Source: Stutzerimonas stutzeri (lineage in GTDB: Bacteria > Pseudomonadota > Gammaproteobacteria > Pseudomonadales > Pseudomonadaceae). From it: a stretch of DNA of 64,000 nucleotides. The position numbers were made by a program, and so were the translations under genes. The stretch lies in the NCBI RefSeq assembly GCF_024448985.1, contig NZ_JAMOII010000012.1, positions 42,696 to 106,695 of the forward strand. The letters are read 5' to 3'. Below, piece by piece: positions 35,276 to 44,301 of this stretch (position 1 is its first letter; each line of letters starts with the position of its first letter). The notes below the pieces were generated by a model. That model did not search any database. It was not told the origin of the DNA and saw only the letters and a list, made by a program, of their open reading frames with translations.

Positions 35276-35861
35276 ATGAAAAACGTATTGCTGCTCAATG
35301 GCGGAAAACAGTTCGCCCACTCCGATGGTCGCTACAACGCGACCCTTCACGAAACCGCGTTGAGCTTTCTCGACCGTGCCGGCTTCGACGTCAAGCAAAC
35401 CCAGATCGATGCCGGCTATGACTTGGCAGAGGAGGTCGCCAAGTACCTCTGGGCGGACGTAGTCATTTATCAAATGCCTGGTTGGTGGATGGGCGACGCC
35501 CTGGACAGTGAAGAAGTACCTCGATGAGGTGTTCACCGAGGGCCACGGCAGCCTCTACGCCAACGACGGCCGCACACGCTCCGATGCGTCGCAAAAGTAC
35601 GGCAGCGGTGGGTTGTTGCAGGGCAAGCAGTACATGATCTCGGCGACCTGGAATGCGCCGCAGCAGGCCTTCGACGATCCGACCGATTTCTTCGAAGGGA
35701 AGGGCGTCGATGCCGTGTACTTCCCGTTTCATAAGGCCAACGAGTTCCTGGGCATGACAGGCCTGCCGACTTTCCTTTGCGTCGACGTGATGAAGCGGCC
35801 GTCGATCGAGGCCGATATCCAGCGATACGAAGCGCATCTAGCGCAGGTCTTCGGTCTCTAA
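35276..35861 (+). pseudogene. mdaB: NAD(P)H:quinone reductase MdaB, frameshifted
   Basis: Flavodoxin-like quinone reductase that protects against quinone redox cycling. The gene is broken by one extra base. The first 70 or so codons (35276 on) match MdaB up to PGWWMG. The frame then runs into a stop at 35527, while the rest (VKKYLDEVFTEGHG through the C-terminus at 35861) lies in the next frame. Between the GGC codon (35492-35494) and the expected TGG (35502-35504) there are seven bases, 35495-35501, instead of six. Without the extra base the protein would be about 194 residues, the usual MdaB length. It may be a true pseudogene or a sequencing error; the remainder looks undecayed. Confidence 0.88.
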
Positions 35862-35864
35862 CGT

Positions 35865-35905
35865 CTAAAAACAAAAAACCCCTCGCGGCGAAGCCGGGAG
35901 GGGTT
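35865..35905 (-). terminator. Rho-independent terminator of the pnt operon
   Basis: On the minus strand the stem AACCCCTC (35905-35898) / GAGGGGTT (35884-35877), extended by inner GCC pairing, is followed by TTTTTTGTTTTT (complement of the A-rich run 35867-35878). It lies 20 bases after the pntB stop and also separates pntB from mdaB. Confidence 0.85.
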
Positions 35906-35924
35906 CTGGTGTAGCGGGCGTCGG

Positions 35925-37376
35925 TTACTCCACAGCTTTAACCATGTCCTCGACGACTTTCTTGGCATCACCGAAGACCATCATGGTCTTGTCCATGTAG
36001 AACAGCTCGTTGTCGAGGCCCGCATAGCCGCTGGCCATGGAGCGCTTGTTGACGATGACCGTCTTGGCCTTGTACGCCTCGAGGATCGGCATGCCGGCGA
36101 TGGGCGACTTGGGATCGTTCTTTGCCGCCGGGTTGACCACATCGTTAGCGCCAAGCACCAGCACCACGTCGGCCTGGCCGAACTCGGAGTTGATGTCGTC
36201 CATCTCGAAGACCATCTCGTAAGGCACTTCGGCTTCGGCCAGCAGCACGTTCATGTGGCCGGGCATACGGCCGGCGACCGGGTGGATCGCGTATTTCACG
36301 GTCACGCCCATGTGCGTCAACTTCTCGGCCAGCTCCATCAGCGCATGCTGTGCACGGGCCACCGCCAGGCCGTAGCCAGGGACGATGATCACGGTGTCGG
36401 CGTTCGACAGCAGGAAGGCGGCGTCATCGCTGGAACCGGATTTGACCGGGCGTTGCTCTTGGCTGCCCTTGGCCGGACCGGCATCGGCGTCGCCACCGAA
36501 GCCACCGAGAATGACATTGAAGAACGAACGATTCATCGCCTTGCACATGATGTACGAGAGGATCGCGCCACTCGAACCCACCAGCGAACCGGCGATGATC
36601 AGCATCGAGTTGTTCAGCGAGAAGCCGATACCGGCCGCCGCCCAGCCCGAGTAGCTGTTGAGCATCGAGACCACCACCGGCATGTCGGCGCCGCCGATGG
36701 GGATGATGATCAGCACGCCAATCACGAAGGCCAGCGCCACCAGAATCATGAACGCAGTGAAATTGCCAGTGAAGGTGTAGAACAGGCCCAGCACCAGAAT
36801 CGCTACGCCAACGGCGAGGTTGATCTTGTGCTGATTGGGGAACACCACTGGCGCGCCCTGGAACAGCCGGAACTTGTATTTGCCCGATAGCTTGCCGAAG
36901 GCGATCACCGAACCGGAGAAGGTGATGGCGCCGATGGCTGCACCGAGGAACAGCTCCAGGCGGTTACCGGCCGGGATCGGGTACCCGATGGCCTGGACGA
37001 TGCCCAGCGATTGCGGCTCGAGCACCGCGGCGATGGCGATGAACACCGCCGCCAGGCCGATCATGCTGTGCATGAAGGCGACCAGCTCGGGCATCTTGGT
37101 CATCTCGACGCGCTTGGCCATCAGCGTGCCGATGGTGCCGCCAATCAACAGACCGAGCACGATGAAGCCCAGGCCGCTCCAAGGGCTGGCGCTCTCGGCG
37201 AGCTGTGAGCCGAGCTTGAACACCAGGAACACCGTGGTAACCACGGCGATGCCCATACCGATCATGCCGAACAGGTTGCCGCGGCGTGAGGTGGTGGGGT
37301 GCGACAGGCCTTTGAGGGCCTGGATGAAGCTCACCGAAGCGATGAGGTAGAGCAGGGTGATGAGGTTCATGCTCAT
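35925..37376 (-). CDS. pntB: NAD(P) transhydrogenase subunit beta
   Basis: Subunit of the proton-translocating transhydrogenase that makes NADPH from NADH at the expense of the proton gradient. It has 483 residues: an N-terminal membrane domain of about nine helices, then the NADP(H)-binding domain with [11 protein letters not shown] (about residue 335) and [20 protein letters not shown]. The ATG at 37376 overlaps the pntAb stop as ATGA; a second ATG lies at 37370. Confidence 0.96.
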   Translation of the reverse strand: MSMNLITLLYLIASVSFIQALKGLSHPTTSRRGNLFGMIGMGIAVVTTVFLVFKLGSQLAESASPWSGLGFIVLGLLIGGTIGTLMAKRVEMTKMPELVAFMHSMIGLAAVFIAIAAVLEPQSLGIVQAIGYPIPAGNRLELFLGAAIGAITFSGSVIAFGKLSGKYKFRLFQGAPVVFPNQHKINLAVGVAILVLGLFYTFTGNFTAFMILVALAFVIGVLIIIPIGGADMPVVVSMLNSYSGWAAAGIGFSLNNSMLIIAGSLVGSSGAILSYIMCKAMNRSFFNVILGGFGGDADAGPAKGSQEQRPVKSGSSDDAAFLLSNADTVIIVPGYGLAVARAQHALMELAEKLTHMGVTVKYAIHPVAGRMPGHMNVLLAEAEVPYEMVFEMDDINSEFGQADVVLVLGANDVVNPAAKNDPKSPIAGMPILEAYKAKTVIVNKRSMASGYAGLDNELFYMDKTMMVFGDAKKVVEDMVKAVE

Positions 37377-37693
37377 GGCTTGGACTCCGCCTTGGCGCCT
37401 GCGCGCTCCTTCTTCTTGAACATTTCCAGCATGCGGCGAGTCACCAGGAAGCCGCCGAAGACGTTCACCGCGGCCAGCGTTACGGCCAGGGTGCCCATCA
37501 GCTTGCCCATCGGGGTGACGGTAAGCGCAGCGGCCAGCATGGCACCGACGATGACAATTGCCGAAATCGCGTTGGTGACCGCCATCAGGGGGGTGTGCAG
37601 CGCGGGGGTGACGTTCCAGACCACGTGGTAGCCGACGTAGATCGCCAGCACGAAGATGATCAGGTTGTAGATGCCATCAGAAATCATGTCCAT
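37373..37693 (-). CDS. pntAb: NAD(P) transhydrogenase subunit alpha part 2 (membrane part)
   Basis: A 106-residue protein with about three membrane helices, corresponding to the C-terminal membrane end of E. coli PntA, which is one chain there and two chains here. It ends in a Lys-rich tail ([16 protein letters not shown]). It lies between pntAa and pntB and overlaps pntB by four bases. Confidence 0.94.
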   Translation of the reverse strand: MDMISDGIYNLIIFVLAIYVGYHVVWNVTPALHTPLMAVTNAISAIVIVGAMLAAALTVTPMGKLMGTLAVTLAAVNVFGGFLVTRRMLEMFKKKERAGAKAESKP

Positions 37694-37705
37694 GTTCAGG
37701 CTCCC

Positions 37706-38827
37706 TTATCCGTTGGTGCGCACGACTTGGCCGTCACGGCACATCAGGCATGCGGCGACGATGTCGTCTTCGAGATTGAGCTGGAATCGGGCTTCGCCAT
37801 TGATCACCAGCTTGAGGAAGTCCAGAAGGTTGCGTGCGTATAGCGCCGAGGCATCCGCCGGCACGAGGGTCGCCAGGTTGGTGTAGCCAACCAGGGTCAC
37901 GCCGTGCTTGACCACCACCTGATCGGCTTCGGTCAGTGGACAGTTACCGCCCTGAGAGGCGGCGAGGTCGATTACCACCGAGCCGGGCTTCATCTGCTGC
38001 ACGGTTTCTTCCTGCAGCAGCGTCGGCGCCTTGCGGCCCGGAATCAGCGCGGTGGTGATTATGATGTCGGCTTGCTTGGCACGCTCGTGCACGGCCTGGG
38101 CCTGACGGGCCATCCAGCTTGCCGGCATCGGCCGGGCGTAGCCGCCGACGCCTTCAGCGCATTCGCGCTCTTCATCGGTCTCGCACGGCACGTCGACGAA
38201 CTTGGCGCCAAGGGACTCGATCTGCTCTTTCACCGCCGGACGTACGTCAGAGGCTTCGATCACCGCACCCAGGCGCTTGGCCGTAGCGATGGCTTGCAGG
38301 CCGGCAACACCGGCGCCGAGTATGAGAACGCGAGCGGCCTTCACCGTACCGGCGGCGGTCATCAGCATCGGCATGAAGCGCGGATACTGGTTTGCGGCGA
38401 CCATCACGGCTTTGTAGCCGGCGATGTTGGCCTGGGAGGAGAGCACGTCGAGGCTCTGCGCACGCGACGTGCGCGGTGCCGCTTCCAGCGCGAAGGCGGT
38501 GATGCCGCGTTCGGCCATGCGCGCAATGTTTTCGTTGTCGAAGGGATTGAGCATGCCGACCAAGACCGTACCTGACTGCATCTGCGCCAGTTCGGTTTCG
38601 CTCGGTGCGTTCACCTTCAGCAGGATCTCTGCTGCGAACGCCGCAGCGGCATCGGCGATGGTGGCGCCTGCCGCTTCGAAGGCACTGTCCGGGACGCTGG
38701 CTTGTACGCCTGCACCGCTCTGCACAGTGACCTGATGCCCTTGGCCGATCAGCTTCTTGACGGTTTCCGGTGTCGCGGCGACGCGCGTTTCACCGGGCCT
38801 GGTTTCGAGAGGAACACCAATGTGCAT
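37706..38827 (-). CDS. pntAa: NAD(P) transhydrogenase subunit alpha part 1 (NAD-binding part)
   Basis: Soluble NAD(H)-binding subunit of the transhydrogenase, 373 residues. It begins MHIGVPLETRPGETRVA, typical of the alanine dehydrogenase/PntA family, and the NAD-binding loop is LGAGVAGLQAIATAKRLGA (about residues 169-187). First gene of the pntAa-pntAb-pntB operon, 12 bases before pntAb. Confidence 0.96.
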   Translation of the reverse strand: MHIGVPLETRPGETRVAATPETVKKLIGQGHQVTVQSGAGVQASVPDSAFEAAGATIADAAAAFAAEILLKVNAPSETELAQMQSGTVLVGMLNPFDNENIARMAERGITAFALEAAPRTSRAQSLDVLSSQANIAGYKAVMVAANQYPRFMPMLMTAAGTVKAARVLILGAGVAGLQAIATAKRLGAVIEASDVRPAVKEQIESLGAKFVDVPCETDEERECAEGVGGYARPMPASWMARQAQAVHERAKQADIIITTALIPGRKAPTLLQEETVQQMKPGSVVIDLAASQGGNCPLTEADQVVVKHGVTLVGYTNLATLVPADASALYARNLLDFLKLVINGEARFQLNLEDDIVAACLMCRDGQVVRTNG

Positions 38828-39354
38828 TGTTCTTGTTCTCCTGCTTGATCGTAACCAGCGCCTCAGCTCGGATGCCGACTATCGGCCGCTGGTGGTCTGT
38901 TCGTCCGGCCACTGCAAATGGCGACGGGCGTTCGTATCGGCTAACGGGCCTCTGCACTGCTGGTCCGGCCTGCCGCGGCGCAGCATTCTGCTATCGCCGC
39001 GAAAATCAAACAACTGTTTTAATCAGGACTCGAGTGTGTCGCAACGTTCACGGGGTGACCGTTTGGTTTCGCTGCATCGCTGTAGGCTGCGCCGATATTG
39101 GCTTCGAGCCATGCCAAAACACTTGGGCGTCGGGTTATGCGCGACGTGACATGAATGGCGGGCCATAGACGGGGTTCGTCTGGTGTGTCGTCTATATTTG
39201 ACTTGGGGTGCCGTTTCACAATGATCCGGCGCCAGTACCGAAAAAACTGTCAAAGGTTTGAAATGTCATGCATCCCTTGTAGTCCATAGACGTTGGTTAA
39301 GCTGGCTCTTGGCTGCCGACGACCTTCGATTGCTTTACTTGCGAGAAATTCAGC
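38828..39354. promoter_or_regulatory. Divergent region between pntAa and gspE
   Basis: About 527 bases without a convincing gene. It must contain the pnt promoter (left) and the promoter for the type II secretion operon (right). The part from about 39190 to 39280 is more AT-rich and is the likelier place for the gspE promoter. I could not assign a sigma-54 site, lux-type box or other named element, and gspC/gspD, which often start such operons, are not here. Confidence 0.5.
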
Positions 39355-40869
39355 ATGGCTGAACTGGATGTGAACGAGATGACCGCTTTGCTGGCCGAGC
39401 CGGCCCAGCGACGCCTGCCCTTCGCCTTCGCCCGGCGCCATGGCGTGATCTTGCTGGATCGACCCGAAGGCTTGCGTTTATGCGCGCGCGAAGGTGCGCC
39501 ACTAACAGCGCTGCAGGAAGCTCAGCGCGTGGCTGGTGGGCCGTTGCCGATGCAATGGATTACGCCAGAGGCGTTCGATCAGGCGCTCGGTGCCGCCTAC
39601 CAGCACGACTCCTCGGCGGCGATGCTCATGGTCGAAGGGTTGGGCGACGAGATGGACCTGCACAGCCTGGCCGACCAGATCCAGGAAACCGAAGACCTGC
39701 TCGAACAGGAAGACGATGCGCCGATCATTCGCCTGATCAATGCGATTCTCGGGGAGGCGATCAAGGAAAACGCTTCGGATATTCATGTGGAAACCTTCGA
39801 GAAGCGACTGGTGATTCGCTTCCGCATCGACGGCATCCTGCGTGAAGTGGTGCAGCCCAAACGCGAGCTGGCGGCCTTGCTGGTGTCGCGGATCAAGGTC
39901 ATGGCGCGGTTGGACATTGCCGAAAAACGCATCCCCCAGGACGGCCGTATTTCTTTGCGGGTGGGTGGTCGCGAAGTCGACATCCGTGTCTCGACACTGC
40001 CCTCGGCCAATGGCGAGCGGGTAGTGCTGCGTTTGCTCGACAAGCAGGCCGGGCGCCTGACGCTGCGCCACCTGGGCATGAGCGACCGGGATCGCAAGGT
40101 GATGGAGCAGGCGGTGCAGAAGCCGCACGGCATCATCCTGGTCACCGGTCCGACCGGCTCGGGTAAGACCACTACCCTTTACGCCAGCCTGGTCACGCTC
40201 AACGACCGCACGCGCAACATCCTCACCGTCGAGGACCCGATTGAATATAACCTCGAAGGCATCGGCCAGACCCAGGTCAACACCAAGGTCGACATGACCT
40301 TCGCCCGTGGTTTGCGGGCTATCCTGCGTCAGGACCCGGACGTGGTGATGGTTGGCGAGATCCGCGATCAGGAAACCGCCGACATGGCCGTGCAGGCGTC
40401 GTTGACCGGTCACCTGGTGCTGTCGACGCTGCACACCAACAGCGCCATCGGTGCGGTGACGCGACTGGTGGACATGGGCGTGGAACCGTTCCTGATTTCC
40501 TCGTCGCTGCTCGGCGTGCTGGCCCAGCGCCTCGTACGGGTGCTGTGTAATGACTGCAAACGCGCCTATGTCGCCGATGAAGCCGAATGCGCACTGTTCG
40601 GTATCGACCCGAGCGAGGCGCCGACGCTGTATCACGCCGAGGGTTGCGATGTCTGCCGGCAGCTGGGCTACCGTGGACGGACCGGCATCTACGAGCTGGT
40701 GATGTTCGATGACACCCTGCGCAGCATGATCCACACCCGCGTAGCCGAGCAGGACATGCTTCGCCACGCGCGCCGGCTGGGCCCGAGCATCCGCGATGAC
40801 GGGCTGCGCAAGGTGCGCGAAGGCGTGACTACCATTGAAGAAGTGTTGCGCGTGACACGTGAGGAGTGA
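39355..40869 (+). CDS. gspE: Type II secretion ATPase GspE (XcpR)
   Basis: Cytoplasmic hexameric ATPase that powers the type II secretion pseudopilus. It has 504 residues: an N-terminal domain that binds GspL, then the ATPase core with Walker A GPTGSGKT (265-272) and Asp/His boxes ([25 protein letters not shown]). The zinc-binding tetracysteine is Cys398, Cys401, Cys431 and Cys434, characteristic of GspE rather than PilT. First gene of the gspE-M operon. Confidence 0.96.
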   Translation: MAELDVNEMTALLAEPAQRRLPFAFARRHGVILLDRPEGLRLCAREGAPLTALQEAQRVAGGPLPMQWITPEAFDQALGAAYQHDSSAAMLMVEGLGDEMDLHSLADQIQETEDLLEQEDDAPIIRLINAILGEAIKENASDIHVETFEKRLVIRFRIDGILREVVQPKRELAALLVSRIKVMARLDIAEKRIPQDGRISLRVGGREVDIRVSTLPSANGERVVLRLLDKQAGRLTLRHLGMSDRDRKVMEQAVQKPHGIILVTGPTGSGKTTTLYASLVTLNDRTRNILTVEDPIEYNLEGIGQTQVNTKVDMTFARGLRAILRQDPDVVMVGEIRDQETADMAVQASLTGHLVLSTLHTNSAIGAVTRLVDMGVEPFLISSSLLGVLAQRLVRVLCNDCKRAYVADEAECALFGIDPSEAPTLYHAEGCDVCRQLGYRGRTGIYELVMFDDTLRSMIHTRVAEQDMLRHARRLGPSIRDDGLRKVREGVTTIEEVLRVTREE

Positions 40870-40870
40870 G

Positions 40871-40963
40871 ATGAACGCCATTGACCGGCAGGCACCTTAC
40901 AGGCATGCAAGCGGATCGGGTTTATGTGGAACCGATAGCTGGCTTGCCGGAGATCCTGTCTGA
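40871..40963 (+). CDS. Possible 30-codon leader ORF between gspE and gspF
   Basis: A 30-codon frame starting with ATG at 40871, preceded by GAGGAG at 40861-40866 (inside the end of gspE), and ending with TGA at 40961-40963, which overlaps the gspF ATG as TGATG. Start, strong ribosome binding site and overlap suggest it is translated and couples gspF to gspE, filling an otherwise odd 93-base gap. The peptide (begins MNAIDRQAPY) resembles nothing I know; it may be only a coupling device or a remnant. Confidence 0.35.
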   Translation: MNAIDRQAPYRHASGSGLCGTDSWLAGDPV

Positions 40964-42177
40964 TGGCCGCCTTCGAGTACCTGGCGCTCGACCCGCGCGG
41001 CCGCGAGCAGAAAGGCCTGATCGAGGCGGACAGCCCGCGTCAGGCGCGGCAACTGTTGCGCGAGAAGCAATGGTCGCCGCTGGAGGTCAAGCAGGCCAAA
41101 GCCAAGGAAGACACCGGCGGCGGAGGGTTCGCCTTCGGCCGCGGTCTGTCCGCCCGCGACCTGGCCTTGGTGACCCGTCAGCTCGCCACACTGGTTCAGG
41201 CTGCGCTGCCCATCGAAGAGGCGCTGCGCGCGGCGGCGGCACAGGCGACTTCGCAGAAGATCAAATCGATGTTGCTGGCCGTCCGCGCGCGGGTGATGGA
41301 AGGGCATAGCCTGGCGGGATCGCTGCGTGAGTACCCATCGGCGTTTCCCGAGCTGTACCGCGCCACCGTCGCGGCCGGCGAGCATGCCGGGCATCTGGGG
41401 CTGGTGCTCGATCAACTGGCTGACTACACCGACCAGCGCCAGCAATCGCGGCAGAAGATTCAGCTGGCACTGTTGTATCCGGTGATTCTGCTGGTGGCCT
41501 CGCTGGCCATTGTGGTGTTGCTGCTGGGTTACGTGGTGCCCGATGTGGTCAAGGTCTTCGTCAACACCGGGCAGGAACTACCAGCGCTGACTACCGGGCT
41601 GATCGCCGTGAGCGAGGCGGTGCAGCGCTGGGGCTGGCTGATGTTCGTGGGCATCGTCGTGGCCGCGATCGGCATGCGGCAGGCGCTGCGCGACGAGAAG
41701 ATCAAGCGCCGCTGGCACGCCGTGATCCTGCGCATTCCGCTGGTCGGGCGGTTGGCGCGGGCGACCAACACTGCACGTTTCGCCTCGACTTTGGCGATTC
41801 TTACCCGCAGCGGCGTGCCACTGGTGGATGCGCTGGGCATTGCCGCGGCGGTGATCGCCAACCTGCGCATCCGCGACAAGGTCATCGAGGCGGCGCAGCG
41901 GGTGCGTGAAGGCGGCAGTCTGACCCGCGCGCTGGACGCGACAAACGAGTTTCCGCCGATGATGCTGCACATGATTGCCAGCGGCGAGAAATCCGGTGAG
42001 CTCGATCAGATGCTCGCCCGCACCGCGCGCAATCAGGAAAACGACCTGGCCGCGCAGATTTCGCTGCTGGTGGGACTTTTCGAGCCCTTCATGCTGGTAT
42101 TCATGGGGGCCGTGGTATTGGTGATCGTCCTGGCGATCCTGCTGCCGATCCTTTCTCTCAATCAACTGGTGGGCTAG
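40963..42177 (+). CDS. gspF: Type II secretion inner membrane protein GspF (XcpS)
   Basis: Polytopic platform protein of the type II secretion system, 404 residues. It has two repeated GspF domains (about 70-190 and 270-395), three membrane helices, and the family start AAFEYLALDPRGREQKG. Conserved blocks include LPIEEALRAAA and SGVPLVDALGIAA. Its ATG overlaps the stop of the short leader frame. Confidence 0.95.
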   Translation: MAAFEYLALDPRGREQKGLIEADSPRQARQLLREKQWSPLEVKQAKAKEDTGGGGFAFGRGLSARDLALVTRQLATLVQAALPIEEALRAAAAQATSQKIKSMLLAVRARVMEGHSLAGSLREYPSAFPELYRATVAAGEHAGHLGLVLDQLADYTDQRQQSRQKIQLALLYPVILLVASLAIVVLLLGYVVPDVVKVFVNTGQELPALTTGLIAVSEAVQRWGWLMFVGIVVAAIGMRQALRDEKIKRRWHAVILRIPLVGRLARATNTARFASTLAILTRSGVPLVDALGIAAAVIANLRIRDKVIEAAQRVREGGSLTRALDATNEFPPMMLHMIASGEKSGELDQMLARTARNQENDLAAQISLLVGLFEPFMLVFMGAVVLVIVLAILLPILSLNQLVG

Positions 42178-42182
42178 TGAGC

Positions 42183-42617
42183 ATGACGTTGAACGAACGC
42201 AAGCAGAGGGGCTTTACCCTCATCGAAATCATGGTGGTGGTGGTGATCCTCGGGATTCTCGCCGCGCTGGTGGTGCCACAGGTGATGAACCGTCCGGATC
42301 AGGCCAAGGTGACCGTGGCCAAGGGCGACATCAAGGCGATCGGCGCCGCCCTCGACATGTACAAGCTGGACAACTACTCCTATCCCAGCACCCAGCAGGG
42401 CCTCGATGCGCTGGTGGAAAAGCCCGGCGGCAATCCGCAGCCCAAGAACTGGAACCGCGACGGCTACCTCAAGCGCGTGCCGAAGGACCCCTGGGGCAAC
42501 GATTACCAATATCTGTCGCCGGGCACCCAAGGCCAGTTCGACCTGTATTCCTACGGCGCCGACGGCAAGCAGGGCGGCTCCGAGCTGAACGCGGACATCG
42601 GTAACTGGGACCTCTGA
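42183..42617 (+). CDS. gspG: Major pseudopilin GspG (XcpT)
   Basis: Main subunit of the type II secretion pseudopilus, 144 residues. The prepilin signal is KQRG before FTLIEIMVVVVILGILAAL, cleaved after Gly and methylated on Phe; Glu5 of the mature chain is present. The C-terminal part has the calcium-site region DPWGNDYQYLSPG and FDLYSYGADGKQGG. The ATG at 42183 gives a short leader; a GTG at 42177 overlapping the gspF stop is the alternative. Confidence 0.95.
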   Translation: MTLNERKQRGFTLIEIMVVVVILGILAALVVPQVMNRPDQAKVTVAKGDIKAIGAALDMYKLDNYSYPSTQQGLDALVEKPGGNPQPKNWNRDGYLKRVPKDPWGNDYQYLSPGTQGQFDLYSYGADGKQGGSELNADIGNWDL

Positions 42618-42620
42618 TCC

Positions 42621-43196
42621 ATGCCTAGGGCGCGCCGGGAGGGCGGCTTTACGCTGATCGAGTTGCTGGTGGTGATCGTCATCCTGGGCGGCCTGGTGGG
42701 GCTGGCGGTGCTCTCGATCGGCGGTACCAACTCATCGCGCGAGATTCGCGACGAAGCGCAACGCCTGGCGACGCTGATCGGCCTGATGGCCGACGAGGCC
42801 GTGCTCGACAGCCGTGAGTACGGGCTGTTGTTCAGCCGCGACGGTTACCGGGTGATGCACTACGACGAGGCCGAAGCACGCTGGCTCGATGCCGGCGACG
42901 GCCAGGCGCACCGGGCGCCGGAGTGGATGCGTCTGGAACTCGAACTCGAAGGCTCGCCGCTGAAGCTGGTAGCACCAGTCAAGCGTGAGGATGATCCTAT
43001 CGGCCTGTCCGATGACGAGGATCGTGAGCGCCGCAGCGCGCCGCGCGTGCAGCCGCAATTGCTGATCCTCTCGAGCGGCGAGCTTTCGCCCTTCACCCTG
43101 ACCTTCTCCGACGAAAGACCGGGCGGTACCGGCTGGACTGTGTCCAGCGATGGCTTTCGCATGCCCCGCGCCGAACCGCTGGAAGAGCGCCGATGA
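42621..43196 (+). CDS. gspH: Minor pseudopilin GspH (XcpU)
   Basis: Minor pseudopilin, 191 residues, with prepilin signal RREGG before FTLIELLVVIVILGGLVG. Like other GspH proteins it has a longer globular domain. It lies three bases after gspG and overlaps gspI by four bases (ATGA). Confidence 0.9.
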   Translation: MPRARREGGFTLIELLVVIVILGGLVGLAVLSIGGTNSSREIRDEAQRLATLIGLMADEAVLDSREYGLLFSRDGYRVMHYDEAEARWLDAGDGQAHRAPEWMRLELELEGSPLKLVAPVKREDDPIGLSDDEDRERRSAPRVQPQLLILSSGELSPFTLTFSDERPGGTGWTVSSDGFRMPRAEPLEERR

Positions 43197-43597
43197 GCAA
43201 CAGCCTGCCGCGAGCGTGGGGGTTCACCCTGCTGGAAGTACTGGTTGCACTTGCGATTTTCGCCCTCGTCGCAGCCGTGGTATTGACCGCCGCCGGGCGT
43301 AGCGTGAGCAATGCCGGACGACTGGAAGCGCTGACACTGGCGGGCTGGATCGCCGATAACCGCCTCACCGAATTGCAACTGCAACAGCCGGCCCCGAGCA
43401 TTGGCCGTGAAGACCGGGCGCTGGAGTTCGCTGGCCGCCAGTGGCAGACCCTCAGCGAAGTGGAATCCAGCGGAACGCCTGGGTTGTTGCGCATCCGCGT
43501 CTGGGTGGCAGCTGCCGAATCTCGTCGCGGCAACGCGGCTTCGATAGAGCGCCGGGCCGTCACCAGCCTGACCGGCTTTGTCGGGATCGATCCATGA
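43193..43597 (+). CDS. gspI: Minor pseudopilin GspI (XcpV)
   Basis: Minor pseudopilin of 134 residues that starts assembly of the pseudopilus tip. The prepilin signal is LPRAWG before FTLLEVLVALAIFALVAA, and the family segment LAGWIADNRLTELQL follows. Overlaps both gspH and gspJ by four bases. Confidence 0.93.
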   Translation: MSNSLPRAWGFTLLEVLVALAIFALVAAVVLTAAGRSVSNAGRLEALTLAGWIADNRLTELQLQQPAPSIGREDRALEFAGRQWQTLSEVESSGTPGLLRIRVWVAAAESRRGNAASIERRAVTSLTGFVGIDP

Positions 43598-44301
43598 TGC
43601 GTCGTGCCGTGGCGGGCTTCACTCTGCTCGAGCTGCTGATCGCCATCGCGCTGTTCGCGCTGCTGGGGCTGGCGACCTATCGCATGCTCGAAGCCGTGTT
43701 GCGCAGCGATGAGGTGGTGCGCGCCCAGGAAACCCAGTTGCGCCAGCTTGGTCGCGCCGTGTGGCGCCTCGAACAGGACCTGATACAGGCCGTGCCGCGA
43801 CCGGTGCGCGATGGCTACGGTGACGAGCAGAATGCCCTGATCGGTCAACTGTCGAGCTTCGAGGGCGGCGCCGCCCTGGAACTGACCCGCAGCGGTTGGC
43901 GCAATCCCACCGGGCTGCTTCGCTCGAATCTGCAACGGGTTCGCTGGCGCCTCAGTGGCGACAGCCTGGAACGGCTCTACTGGACCGTGCTCGACCGTGA
44001 TCTGGACAGCGAACCGCGCGTGCAACGGGTACTGGACGATGTCACCGAGCTGCGCCTGCGTTATTTCGACGCTGAAAACAGCTGGCACGAGGAATGGCCG
44101 CCGTTCGACTTCGGCCGCGGTAATCCGGAAGAGCAGGCGCGTCGCTTGCCGGTTGCGGTCGAAGTCTCGTTCGATCACCTGCGCTACGGCACCATCACCC
44201 GGCTGCTGCGCCTGCCCGATGGCCCAACGCCGGCGCCGCAATTCATCCAGCCGGACTCCCAGGGTGTCCCCGAACCCGACCCCGAAGGAGAGATGCAATG
44301 A
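43594..44301 (+). CDS. gspJ: Minor pseudopilin GspJ (XcpW)
   Basis: Minor pseudopilin of 235 residues, part of the GspI-J-K tip complex. The prepilin signal is RAVAG before FTLLELLIAIALFALLGLA. The family helix QLGRAVWRLEQDLIQAVPRPVRD follows (in parts). The ATG at 43594 overlaps the gspI stop; the second ATG at 43597 is possible. Overlaps gspK by four bases. Confidence 0.93.
   Translation: MMRRAVAGFTLLELLIAIALFALLGLATYRMLEAVLRSDEVVRAQETQLRQLGRAVWRLEQDLIQAVPRPVRDGYGDEQNALIGQLSSFEGGAALELTRSGWRNPTGLLRSNLQRVRWRLSGDSLERLYWTVLDRDLDSEPRVQRVLDDVTELRLRYFDAENSWHEEWPPFDFGRGNPEEQARRLPVAVEVSFDHLRYGTITRLLRLPDGPTPAPQFIQPDSQGVPEPDPEGEMQ

Noticed and set aside
39290-39340. Sigma-54 promoter before gspE (TGGCTCTTGGCTGC)
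   Set aside because: The GG and GC doublets have the wrong spacing by one base relative to the -24/-12 consensus.
43093-44298. 401-residue minus-strand frame opposite gspH-gspJ
   Set aside because: Antisense to three overlapping pseudopilin genes with clear prepilin signals.
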